Positions 1-6,079 of a stretch of 7,310 bases of DNA are shown here, piece by piece. Position numbers and translations under genes: made by a program. The DNA comes from Bacteroidota bacterium (GTDB taxonomy: Bacteria > Bacteroidota > Bacteroidia > Chitinophagales > Saprospiraceae), in assembly GCA_018969455.1 (NCBI GenBank), contig JAGWYI010000208.1:1-7310 (forward strand). The letters are read 5' to 3'. The notes below the pieces were generated by a model. The model saw nothing but the letters and a program-made list of their open reading frames with translations. It was not told the origin of the DNA and searched no databases. Every line of letters starts with the position of its first letter. Positions within the stretch are counted from its first letter, which is position 1.

Positions 1-1
1 C

Positions 2-2254
2 AGTGAAGTGGAACGTGGGATGGACTATGAAAGTTGCCATTTTGTGGCCAATCAGGCAGGCGGTTGGGGTGGAGGTATTTATTATCTGGATGGACCAGGT
101 AAAGACAGGATTGGGATAAGCAATTGTTCGTTCGAACAAAATACCGCAAATATAAGAGGTGGAGGAATTCATTTTACAATAGGTCGAATAGACAAAAGCG
201 CTTTATTTATAAGGGTTTCAAAATTTATCAATAATAAATCCAAATTTGCTGGAGCGGCAATAGATATTTACAATAACTTTGATTCTTTTAATGGACCCAT
301 TGTTGTTGACTCATGTTCATTTCAAAAGAATAATGGATCTGGCTCCCCAAATTCAGTTTTATATGCAGATTATTTTTTATCTGAAAATGACTATTTTAAA
401 ATTGTTAACTGTATTTTTTTGGAAAATAGTAATAGTCAGATTCTTGGCCTTTCCTTTGCGGGATCAGGGACAGGAATAATTTCAAAGTCAGTGTTCCAGA
501 ATAATAATGTAACACTTGGTGTCGGACAAGTGGCATCATTGAAAAAGATTAATATTGTTGATAATGCATTTATCAATAATATTAATTATGACCTTTTTTT
601 AATCTCTATAAAAAATTGTAAATTAATAAATAATTCGTTTTCATCAAAATATCCTCTTAAATATCGTTTTATTCTTGATAGTAATGACACTACTCAGATG
701 TATAACTGTACAATTTTTAATCAATTTCCAGAACAAATACAATCACAGGTTATCCGACCTTTATATATAAATAATTCCTATTTTAACATGATAGAAATGG
801 GTTCTTTTTCTTATTATTTAAATACCTACCTCTCCCACAACTACCTCGGCGGATTTGATTGCGCCACTGCGCCCCCCAACGTGGTTTGCATGGATGGCAA
901 TATATTTAGTGGCGACCCGATGTTTACCGATACAGCCCAGGGCAATTATGCGCCATTGCCTTGTTCTCCGTTGGCAAATGCGGGCAGCAATGCTTTCGTC
1001 GGTCCGGAAGACAGTGTAGATATTGTCGGGACCCCACGCATTCAGGGCGGTCGCGTAGATATCGGGGCATTTGAATCGCCCGGACCCAGGGTGACAACAA
1101 CGCCTGAGGTGCAGGGGGCATGCGGTCCGTCGGCCAACGGTTCGGTGTCGTTTTTCCCCCAAAACGCCTGTCCTCCATATACGGGCCAGTGGTCCAACGG
1201 CGCTGTTTCGGGCAATGGTTTTACCCAATTGTATGCCGGAAACTATGCTTTTACCCTCACAGATGCGCGCGGTGCGACTTGTACGGCCACCGCCTCCATC
1301 CCGCATTACGAAGCTTTTACGCTGGAATCTTTCAGCGAACCGGTGCAATGTGGCGATACTTTGGGCGGTCGCGGCTGGGCGAATGTGAGCGGGGGCTTGC
1401 CACCCTACGTTTTTTTATGGGACAATGGTTCAAAGGACAGTCTGCAAACAGAATTGCCGGCGGGGATACATGCGCTCCGGGTTCAGGATGCGCACGGCTG
1501 CAAAGACCAAACAAATGTTGTCGTGGAGGGCATAGGGGGGTTGAAAATTGCGGTGACGTCCACACCTGTTCATTGTTACGGTGTTCCAGATGGCACTTTG
1601 ACCATACAAGCGCTCAACGGCAAGGCGCCTTACACCTATATTTGGGAAAATGGTCCTGCCACACCGGAATACCAGGGCTTGGGTCCGGGCGTGTACAAGG
1701 GCACCCTCACCGATGCCCTTGGCTGTCGAATTGTGTGGGTTTTGCCCTTGTCGGAGCCCGATTCGCTGCACGTGGAGGCGGTGGTAACCCCTTCCACCGA
1801 TGCCCTAACCCACAATGGCCGGATTCAGGTGACGGGCATCAGCGGCGGCACAGCGCCCTTTACCCTGAGCTGGAGCAATGGCGCGATTGGGGCGCTGTTG
1901 GAAAACCTGGCGCCGGGGGTGTACACGTGTACGCTCACAGACGCGGAAGGCTGCACCCAAACAATCATTTATACAATTACCCTGGAGGTAGGCACGGAAG
2001 AAGCGGGTTTGGGTTTTTCCTTCGCATTGTGGCCCAATCCGGCCCGGGATGCAATTTTTATTCGGGATTTGGGACAAACGGGCACTGTGCAATGCAGCAT
2101 ATACAATGCTCTGGGCGTGCTCATGTACGAGCGCTCCAGCGCACAATTGGATGAAGCAGTGGATATCCGGCACTGGCCTGCGGGTGTGTACACCTGTGTG
2201 GTGCAAAGTGCAGGGGGCAAGCGTTGGATTGAGCGTTTCGGGGTGGGTCGGTGA
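2..2254 (+). CDS. Secreted beta-helix surface protein with SprB-like repeats and T9SS type A sorting domain (5' partial)
   Basis: The reading frame is open to the left edge with no stop, so the true start, and presumably a signal peptide, lie outside; the GTG at base 8 is not a convincing start. Residues are numbered from that GTG (748 to the stop). Residues 1-290 are beta-helix rungs with a loose repeat of the form C/S-x-F-x-x-N followed by GGGI (C10-I24, C40-I54, then degenerate copies near 71, 103, 135, 161 and 186). Residues 295-356 resemble the choice-of-anchor Q region that closes such helices, ending in VDIGAFE. Four SprB-like repeats follow (about 363-433, 441-507, 515-583, 584-660), each with a P-Y/F-x-x-x-W-x-N-G core and an ending like TLTDAxGC. 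Residues 671-748 are a T9SS type A sorting domain starting at LWPNPARD and ending in PAGVYTCVV plus a basic tail. The family is exported by T9SS and anchored or released at the cell surface. Adhesion or glycan binding is possible but not shown. Bases about 100-825 are far more AT-rich than the rest. Confidence 0.88.
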   Translation, partial: SEVERGMDYESCHFVANQAGGWGGGIYYLDGPGKDRIGISNCSFEQNTANIRGGGIHFTIGRIDKSALFIRVSKFINNKSKFAGAAIDIYNNFDSFNGPIVVDSCSFQKNNGSGSPNSVLYADYFLSENDYFKIVNCIFLENSNSQILGLSFAGSGTGIISKSVFQNNNVTLGVGQVASLKKINIVDNAFINNINYDLFLISIKNCKLINNSFSSKYPLKYRFILDSNDTTQMYNCTIFNQFPEQIQSQVIRPLYINNSYFNMIEMGSFSYYLNTYLSHNYLGGFDCATAPPNVVCMDGNIFSGDPMFTDTAQGNYAPLPCSPLANAGSNAFVGPEDSVDIVGTPRIQGGRVDIGAFESPGPRVTTTPEVQGACGPSANGSVSFFPQNACPPYTGQWSNGAVSGNGFTQLYAGNYAFTLTDARGATCTATASIPHYEAFTLESFSEPVQCGDTLGGRGWANVSGGLPPYVFLWDNGSKDSLQTELPAGIHALRVQDAHGCKDQTNVVVEGIGGLKIAVTSTPVHCYGVPDGTLTIQALNGKAPYTYIWENGPATPEYQGLGPGVYKGTLTDALGCRIVWVLPLSEPDSLHVEAVVTPSTDALTHNGRIQVTGISGGTAPFTLSWSNGAIGALLENLAPGVYTCTLTDAEGCTQTIIYTITLEVGTEEAGLGFSFALWPNPARDAIFIRDLGQTGTVQCSIYNALGVLMYERSSAQLDEAVDIRHWPAGVYTCVVQSAGGKRWIERFGVGR
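100..825 (+). other. AT-rich compositional island inside the beta-helix coding region
   Basis: Hand counts of 60-base lines give about 17% GC at 541-600 and again at 601-660. The flanks give 50% at 1-60, 60% at 841-900 and 70% at 1081-1140. The shift is abrupt near 825, between the codons for LNTYLSH and the Gly/Cys-rich stretch after it. The reading frame continues through without interruption, and the encoded residues (about 32-273) are rich in Asn, Ile, Phe and Lys. This could be a recombined or horizontally acquired helix segment, or codon bias imposed by Asn/Ile-rich rungs. Confidence 0.7.
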
Positions 2255-2261
2255 TGGGGCT

Positions 2262-2306
2262 GTTTATCAAGGGCAGGGCAACAGAACTGTCGTGCCCTTG
2301 ATGAAC
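2262..2306 (+). terminator. Long hairpin just after the surface-protein stop codon, possible terminator
   Basis: GTTTATCAAGGGCA (2262-2275) pairs with TGCCCTTGATGAAC (2293-2306) over 14 bp with one G-U pair. After a G-G mismatch the stem can continue with GGCA/TGTC, one pair being G-U. It begins 8 bases after the stop. No T-run follows, so it is not a canonical intrinsic terminator; it may stabilise the mRNA 3' end or act with a second small hairpin (TCCC-GTTC-GGGA at 2317-2328). Confidence 0.45.
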
Positions 2307-2459
2307 CGCTGGCAAATCCCGTTCGGGACTGTTCGTGTATGGAAATAAAAAATTATACTTCGCGCTGCTTGCTTTTGTGCATGGCCTTAGGCCTAAATCA
2401 TTGAAGATCAGCGCACAGCATGGCAAAGAATGCTGCTATTCAGGCGGCGTTTAGTGTAC

Positions 2460-2487
2460 CTGATTTGTTCAGAAGCGTATAAATCAG
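2460..2487. repeat. Short inverted repeat
   Basis: CTGATTT (2460-2466) and AAATCAG (2481-2487) are exact 7-bp inverted arms around a 14-base loop. It is weak alone, but it lies directly beside the larger inverted repeat at 2491-2543. Confidence 0.3.
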
Positions 2488-2490
2488 CGC

Positions 2491-2543
2491 ATCATCTGTC
2501 AAGTAATCTATATTGTATTGGACTTGATTGCATGACAGGTGAT
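2491..2543. repeat. Inverted repeat in the convergent spacer
   Basis: ATCATCTGTCA (2491-2501) and TGACAGGTGAT (2533-2543) are inverted arms matching at 10 of 11 positions, the exception being a T-G pair. A competing overlapping stem, TCAAGT (2499-2504) with ACTTGA (2522-2527), could form instead. It lies 14 bases past the rhodanese stop on the minus strand. No T-tract follows in either direction, so a terminator role is only possible. Confidence 0.4.
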
Positions 2544-2557
2544 TTATTGTACAAAAT

Positions 2558-2881
2558 CTAATTTCCTTTCACCGGAAGCCCTTCTTCTTCCCAGGCGCTG
2601 AGTCCGCCTTCAAGTGCTGCCACATTTTCGTAGCCGTGTTCAAGCATGAATTTTACGGCTTCATGTCCTTTCAATCCGATGCGGGAGAGAAAAACAACGG
2701 GTTTATTACCGGGAATTTCGGAAAAGCGGGCGCCCAATTCCTCAAAAGGGAGGTTAACAAAGCGTTTTACATCGATGGATTTGTGGGCGACGTCGCTGGG
2801 GTTGCGCACATCAACGATTACGGCGCCGAGCATGTAACCGGCGTATGCTTCGCGCGGGCTGACTTTTGGAATGGAAATCAT
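2558..2881 (-). CDS. Single-domain rhodanese-like protein lacking the catalytic cysteine
   Basis: The protein has 107 residues, the usual size of one rhodanese domain, with no signal peptide, so it is probably cytoplasmic. Visible landmarks are the strand and turn VIVDVRNPSD (21-30), NLPFEEL (43-49), the active-loop strand VVFLSRIGLKG (62-72), the helix HEAVKFMLEHGYENV (73-87) and the C-terminal LEGGLSAWEEEGLPV (90-104), all typical of the family. Active rhodaneses transfer sulfane sulfur through a cysteine in a C-R-x-G-x-R loop. Here that position is Ser66 (codon TCC), followed by R67 and G69, with K71 in place of the second Arg. Sulfurtransferase activity by the usual mechanism is therefore unlikely; a binding or regulatory role, or another chemistry, is inference. 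The ATG at 2881 is preceded by no ribosome binding site but by a promoter-like box at 2929-2936. It is divergent from the thiolase gene and appears monocistronic. Confidence 0.85.
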   Translation of the reverse strand: MISIPKVSPREAYAGYMLGAVIVDVRNPSDVAHKSIDVKRFVNLPFEELGARFSEIPGNKPVVFLSRIGLKGHEAVKFMLEHGYENVAALEGGLSAWEEEGLPVKGN

Positions 2882-2928
2882 GTTGTCAAGGAGGTTATGT
2901 TTAGAATAAATGTTGTTGATTTTTATAG

Positions 2929-2936
2929 CAAAGATA
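2929..2936 (-). promoter_or_regulatory. Bacteroidota -7 element for the rhodanese gene
   Basis: On the minus strand this reads TATCTTTG, an exact match to TAnnTTTG, 47 bases before the ATG. No clear -33 TTG is visible at the expected spacing, so the assignment rests on the -7 box and its position. Confidence 0.45.
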
Positions 2937-3067
2937 TAATAAATTTTGCGGTTAAGCCATAGTTGCAGTGGATGATTTTGTGGTTATTTTAAAAAAGAAA
3001 TTTATATTATCCTTCCTTGAAAAAGTTGAAATTATTGAGCGTGGATGTTTGTCAGACGAAACATGAT

Positions 3068-3101
3068 TTGGAATTTGGTATGGGAAAATGGCCTACCTTT
3101 G
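3068..3101 (+). promoter_or_regulatory. Candidate promoter of the thiolase gene
   Basis: TACCTTTG at 3094-3101 matches the Bacteroidota -7 element TAnnTTTG. A TTG at 3068-3070 lies 23 bases upstream, at the long end of the accepted spacing; another TTG at 3075-3077 would give 16. The box ends 30 bases before the ATG at 3132, leaving a short leader. No Shine-Dalgarno is seen; the region before the ATG is A/T-rich, as is common in this phylum. Confidence 0.55.
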
Positions 3102-3131
3102 CGGTTAAATTGTCCTAACTAAATTTTTACC

Positions 3132-4310
3132 ATGCAAGAAGTTTTCATTGTATCCGCTGTTCGTACGCCGATTGGCAGTTTTGGCGGCAGTTTGTCGGGC
3201 ATTGGCGCGACGCATTTGGGTGCGCATGCCATCGGGGCTGCTTTGGAGCAGGCTGGTGTTTTGCCCGATCAGGTTTCAGAGGTTTTGATGGGCAATGTGG
3301 TGAGCGCCAATTTGGGTCAGGCTCCAGCGCGTCAGGCTGCCTATTATGCCGGCGTTCCACACAATGTGCCTTGCACAACCATCAACAAGGTATGTGCTTC
3401 GGGCATGAAGGCCATTTCCTTAGGTGCGCAAAGCATAATGCTGGGATTGAACGACATTGTGGTTGCGGGCGGCATGGAAAACATGTCACAGATTCCGTAC
3501 TATCTCCCCCATGCGCGCTGGGGGTACAAATACGGCAACGGCGAGTTGGTAGACGGTTTGGCAAAAGACGGGTTGACGGATGTGTACAATCAGAAAGCGA
3601 TGGGGGTTTGCGGCGATGCAACAGCTGCCAAATACAACATCAGCCGGGAGGACCAGGATGCTTTTGCGATAGATTCATACAAGCGTGCGGCGGCGGCAAG
3701 CGAAGCCGGGTTGTTCAAACCCGAAATTGCCCCGATTTCCATTCCCCAGAAAAAAGGCGATGCGCTGGTCGTTTCAGAAGATGAAGATTACAAAAAAGTA
3801 TTTTTCGATAAAATTCCCGGCTTGCGTCCGGCATTTACGCCGGATGGAACGGTGACCGCTGCCAATGCGAGCAACATCAACGACGGCGCGGCAGCCTTGA
3901 TTTTGGCGAGCGGCGACGCGGTAAAAAAATATGGTTTGAAGCCGGTGGCCAGGATCCGCGGTTTTGCCGATGCCGAGCAGGAGCCGGAGTGGTTTACAAC
4001 CTCGCCCACAATCGCGGCGCCCAAAGCGCTTAAAATGGCCGGTGTCAGCTTGGAAGACATTGATTATTTTGAGGTAAATGAGGCTTTTTCGGTGGTTGTA
4101 CTGGCCTTTGAACAGGTATTGCATGTGGATCATGCCAAAACCAATGTGTTTGGCGGCGCCGTAGCCATCGGGCATCCGCTGGGCGCATCGGGTGCGCGCA
4201 TCGTGACTACCCTGAACAATGTATTGCGCCAGAAAAACGGCACGCTGGGTTTGGCAGCTATATGCAATGGCGGTGGCGGCGCGACGGCGCTTGTGATAGA
4301 GCGGGTGTAA
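3132..4310 (+). CDS. Acetyl-CoA C-acetyltransferase (thiolase II family)
   Basis: This 392-residue protein has the standard length for biosynthetic/degradative thiolases and all catalytic elements. The acyl-accepting Cys88 lies in NKVCASGMKA, the NEAF motif is at 316-319, His348 is in AIGHPLGASG, and the general acid/base Cys378 is in ICNGGGGA near the C-terminus. The start fits the family (MQEVFIVSAVRTPIGSFGG) with nothing missing. It should be a cytosolic tetramer that condenses two acetyl-CoA to acetoacetyl-CoA, or runs the reverse cleavage. Whether it serves beta-oxidation, ketone-body use, isoprenoid precursors or polyhydroxyalkanoate synthesis cannot be told from here, since no partner gene (3-hydroxyacyl-CoA dehydrogenase, CoA transferase, phaB) is adjacent. 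It has its own promoter and a strong terminator, so it is monocistronic. Symbols such as atoB, fadA or phaA are all possible, so none is assigned. Confidence 0.95.
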   Translation: MQEVFIVSAVRTPIGSFGGSLSGIGATHLGAHAIGAALEQAGVLPDQVSEVLMGNVVSANLGQAPARQAAYYAGVPHNVPCTTINKVCASGMKAISLGAQSIMLGLNDIVVAGGMENMSQIPYYLPHARWGYKYGNGELVDGLAKDGLTDVYNQKAMGVCGDATAAKYNISREDQDAFAIDSYKRAAAASEAGLFKPEIAPISIPQKKGDALVVSEDEDYKKVFFDKIPGLRPAFTPDGTVTAANASNINDGAAALILASGDAVKKYGLKPVARIRGFADAEQEPEWFTTSPTIAAPKALKMAGVSLEDIDYFEVNEAFSVVVLAFEQVLHVDHAKTNVFGGAVAIGHPLGASGARIVTTLNNVLRQKNGTLGLAAICNGGGGATALVIERV

Positions 4311-4332
4311 GAAACTGTTTTAAAAATAAATG

Positions 4333-4371
4333 AAAACAGCGGTTCTCTTTGCGAGGGCCGCTGTTTTTTTT
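4333..4371 (+). terminator. Strong rho-independent terminator after the thiolase gene
   Basis: AAAACAGCGG (4333-4342) pairs perfectly with CCGCTGTTTT (4358-4367). Inside this the stem continues with TTCTC/GAGGG (two G-U pairs) around a 5-base loop at 4348-4352. A run of eight T (4364-4371) follows the GC part. It starts 22 bases after the thiolase stop and separates that gene from the membrane-protein gene. Confidence 0.92.
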
Positions 4372-4426
4372 GTTCAAAAAGCAGGAGTCAGGTACAAGGA
4401 AAAGCGTTAAATTCAATAGCTACATG

Positions 4427-4434
4427 TACATTTG
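4427..4434 (+). promoter_or_regulatory. -7 promoter element immediately before the GT-C gene
   Basis: TACATTTG matches TAnnTTTG and is the same octamer found before the blaI-like gene. It ends only 6 bases before the ATG at 4441, which would put transcription start at or next to the start codon. No clear -33 TTG is seen 17-23 bases upstream, so confidence is moderate. Confidence 0.45.
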
Positions 4435-4440
4435 CCATTG

Positions 4441-5883
4441 ATGAAACCAACTTTTCTAATTATTACAGGGTTTGCCTTTGTTTTGGCGCCATTTTGGGCC
4501 CAATACCTTGGTTTTCAAATTTCGGCTATCCCTTTTTCCTTCAGTTACCTGTTGGGATTGGGGATTTGGGCTTTCGGCTATTACCAGATAATGCAGTTTG
4601 GATCGGCTCGTGACTTGAATATTGCGTTTGCTTTGGGGCTTGTTTTGTTTTCTGCCATGCCCCCCGAAATTTCGAAAGACATTTACATATATATATTGGA
4701 AGGCAAGTTGGCGCTTTCTGGATATACTTCCTATATAGACGCCTCTGTTAATTTGAAGGACCCATTTTACGTGTACACCGATCCGCATTGGCTTGATTGT
4801 CCGAATCAGTATGGGCCGGTTGCCTTGTTTTTCTTTCAGGTTGTGGCCTTTTTGGGTGGAGATCATGTATTTATGAATATATTTTGGATGAAGGCACTGG
4901 ATGTGGCTTCTGCGTTGGGGATTTTTTTTATTTTAAAATACGCTGCGGCAAGTTTGAGGCTTTCTGTGGTGCGTGCGCAAGCGTTGGTATGCCTTAATCC
5001 GCTATTTTTGATTCAGGGACTTGGTCAGATGCACATCGATTTTATCGCTTGCGTGATGGTATGTTTGTTTATGTATGCGATTGTTCGAAACCAGTTGGTT
5101 TGGGCAGGTGTATTAACTGCTTTGTTGGGCGCCACCAAATTTATGCTATTTCCGCTTTTTTGGTTGTTGATTTTGGTTTATTCCGTGTATGCCTGGCAAC
5201 AGAAAATATTCAGTATAAAGGCTTTTGCAGTTGCTGTTTGCGCCAGTTTTGCCTTGTTTGCAGTGGTTTATTGGCCAGTTTGGCAAGGCATTGAAACCAT
5301 ATTGATTCCTATGGCCTATCATGAGAAAAAAGAACCGGTAAAATCAATCGTGGAGTTACTTTCCTATGGGTTGGCCTTTTTTTGGCCGCAAGACGGGGCT
5401 GATTACAATTGGACAGATCCATTTATCAAAGACAAAATATTTTGGGGGCAGCAATTAAAACGTTTTTTTCAGGTTTTGGCCTTGATTTTGGCCGCAAAAG
5501 TCACTTTGACCATTATAAATGCCAAAAGCCTCAGTCAATTATTTTATGGTTTTAGTCGGATCATGCTTTTGGTTTTTATCTTATATACCCCGGTGATGCA
5601 TGCCTGGTATTTTTTGTTTGTGCTGCCATTTTTTGCCCTAACCGAGCATCAGAAAGAAATTATTTGGTATGCTGTGTGTGTGTTTACTCTGGCCAACGCC
5701 TATGAAATTGGATTAACGGTAGGCACGACAACCGGAAAGGTATTGATGATTCTTTTTACCGTGCTTTCGGTATTGAGTTATTTTATGTATTTCAGGAAAT
5801 TTTATTTGCAAACTTTGACCACCAGCGAATCAAACACCATCGAAGAATTGGAATTTGTTGCAAGGAAACATAAAACCTATTAA
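4441..5883 (+). CDS. Multi-pass membrane protein, putative GT-C fold glycosyltransferase
   Basis: The frame can extend to a TTG at 4432, but the ATG at 4441 is the better start: the TTG lies inside the -7 promoter box. The product has 480 residues with about ten or more hydrophobic segments (for example 3-24, 33-50, 60-72, 126-139, 143-166, 200-216, 220-250, 260-280, 340-360, 371-399, 406-420, 433-450). Features fitting polyprenol-phosphate-sugar-dependent GT-C enzymes (mannosyltransferase/DUF2029-like) are an acidic residue in the first large loop with a following aromatic pattern (SKDIYIYILEGK, D80), then QYGPVALFF (123-131), QMHIDF (196-201), ATKFMLFPLFW (231-241) and PVMHAWYF (384-391), close to the H-P-W-Y motif of that fold. 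The tail from 460 is polar and probably cytoplasmic. The likely role is adding a sugar from a lipid-linked donor to a surface glycan or lipid, but donor and acceptor are unknown. It stands alone between a terminator and the blaI operon. The family call is by motif resemblance only. Confidence 0.65.
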   Translation: MKPTFLIITGFAFVLAPFWAQYLGFQISAIPFSFSYLLGLGIWAFGYYQIMQFGSARDLNIAFALGLVLFSAMPPEISKDIYIYILEGKLALSGYTSYIDASVNLKDPFYVYTDPHWLDCPNQYGPVALFFFQVVAFLGGDHVFMNIFWMKALDVASALGIFFILKYAAASLRLSVVRAQALVCLNPLFLIQGLGQMHIDFIACVMVCLFMYAIVRNQLVWAGVLTALLGATKFMLFPLFWLLILVYSVYAWQQKIFSIKAFAVAVCASFALFAVVYWPVWQGIETILIPMAYHEKKEPVKSIVELLSYGLAFFWPQDGADYNWTDPFIKDKIFWGQQLKRFFQVLALILAAKVTLTIINAKSLSQLFYGFSRIMLLVFILYTPVMHAWYFLFVLPFFALTEHQKEIIWYAVCVFTLANAYEIGLTVGTTTGKVLMILFTVLSVLSYFMYFRKFYLQTLTTSESNTIEELEFVARKHKTY

Positions 5884-5902
5884 ACAACTGTAATTGAAGT
5901 GG

Positions 5903-5930
5903 GCCTGTGTAGCAGGCAAGATTTCTTTTT
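5903..5930 (+). terminator. Weak terminator-like hairpin after the GT-C gene
   Basis: GCCTG (5903-5907) and CAGGC (5913-5917) form a 5-bp GC-rich stem with a 5-base loop, 20 bases past the stop codon, followed by a T-rich stretch ending in five T (5926-5930). The stem is short and the T-tract is interrupted by C and set off by AAGA, so termination may be partial. Confidence 0.4.
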
Positions 5931-6012
5931 ATAACGACATTTCCCTAAAGCACTTTGCTGCAATTTTCCCGAGGAGAACCTGCCAGGTGCACAAGCTTGG
6001 CTTCTTTGCTTT

Positions 6013-6067
6013 CAACTAAATTTTCGTTTTTTAACTAAAAAATAGTTGACAAACGAAAATTTAGTTG
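6013..6067. promoter_or_regulatory. 55-bp interrupted palindrome, probable operator of the blaI-M56 operon
   Basis: CAACTAAATTTTCGTTT (6013-6029) and AAACGAAAATTTAGTTG (6051-6067) are perfect 17-bp inverted arms. Between them lies a second, nested inverted repeat: AACTA (6033-6037) and TAGTT (6043-6047) around AAAAA. AACTAAA thus occurs at 6014-6020 and 6033-6039, with TTTAGTT at 6060-6066 and TAGTT at 6043-6047, giving four half-site-like elements in symmetric arrangement. The palindrome covers the -33 region and ends exactly where the -7 box begins. BlaI/MecI repressors bind dyad-symmetric sites over their own promoters as dimers, so this is the obvious operator. The motif differs from the TACA/TGTA-type sites of Firmicutes, and binding is inferred. 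Confidence 0.75.
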
Positions 6068-6075
6068 TACATTTG
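6046..6075 (+). promoter_or_regulatory. Promoter of the blaI-M56 operon
   Basis: TTG at 6046-6048 and TACATTTG at 6068-6075 are separated by 19 bases, an exact fit to the Bacteroidota consensus TTG-N17-23-TAnnTTTG. The -7 box ends 4 bases before the ATG at 6080, so the transcript may have little or no leader. The -33 element sits within the palindromic operator, so a bound repressor would exclude RNA polymerase. Confidence 0.75.
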
Positions 6076-6079
6076 TTTT

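Larger units (their letters stand above)
2255..2557. other. Gene-free convergent spacer
   Basis: This 303-base stretch separates the ends of the surface-protein gene (plus strand) and the rhodanese gene (minus strand). I see no credible coding region; short open frames here are out-of-frame continuations of the neighbours. It holds three inverted repeats (2262-2306, 2460-2487, 2491-2543), which could serve as transcription ends for the two converging genes, although none has a proper U-tract. No IS end or direct repeat was recognised. Confidence 0.6.

Noticed and set aside
1090..1990. The SprB-like repeats as a DNA-level tandem repeat or CRISPR-like array.
   Set aside because: The four units are similar at the protein level only; no regular identical DNA repeats with spacers are present.
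1120..2154. A 344-codon open frame on the plus strand overlapping the surface-protein gene.
   Set aside because: It is a shadow in another frame of a GC-rich coding region. Its translation is rich in Cys, Arg, Gly and His with no recognisable domain, whereas the chosen frame has clear SprB-like and T9SS domains.
2887..2895. AAGGAGGTT as a Shine-Dalgarno sequence.
   Set aside because: It is on the plus strand with no start codon at proper distance for a real gene; on the minus strand, before the rhodanese ATG, it reads as the anti-SD complement.
2636..2962. A 108-codon plus-strand frame over the rhodanese gene.
   Set aside because: It is antisense to a protein with intact rhodanese landmarks, has no promoter or family resemblance, and runs into the divergent promoter region.
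6013..6067. The palindrome as a rho-independent terminator for the upstream GT-C gene.
   Set aside because: The stem is AT-rich, lies 130 bases past the stop, is followed by GTACATTTG rather than a T-run, and coincides with the -33 region of a consensus promoter.
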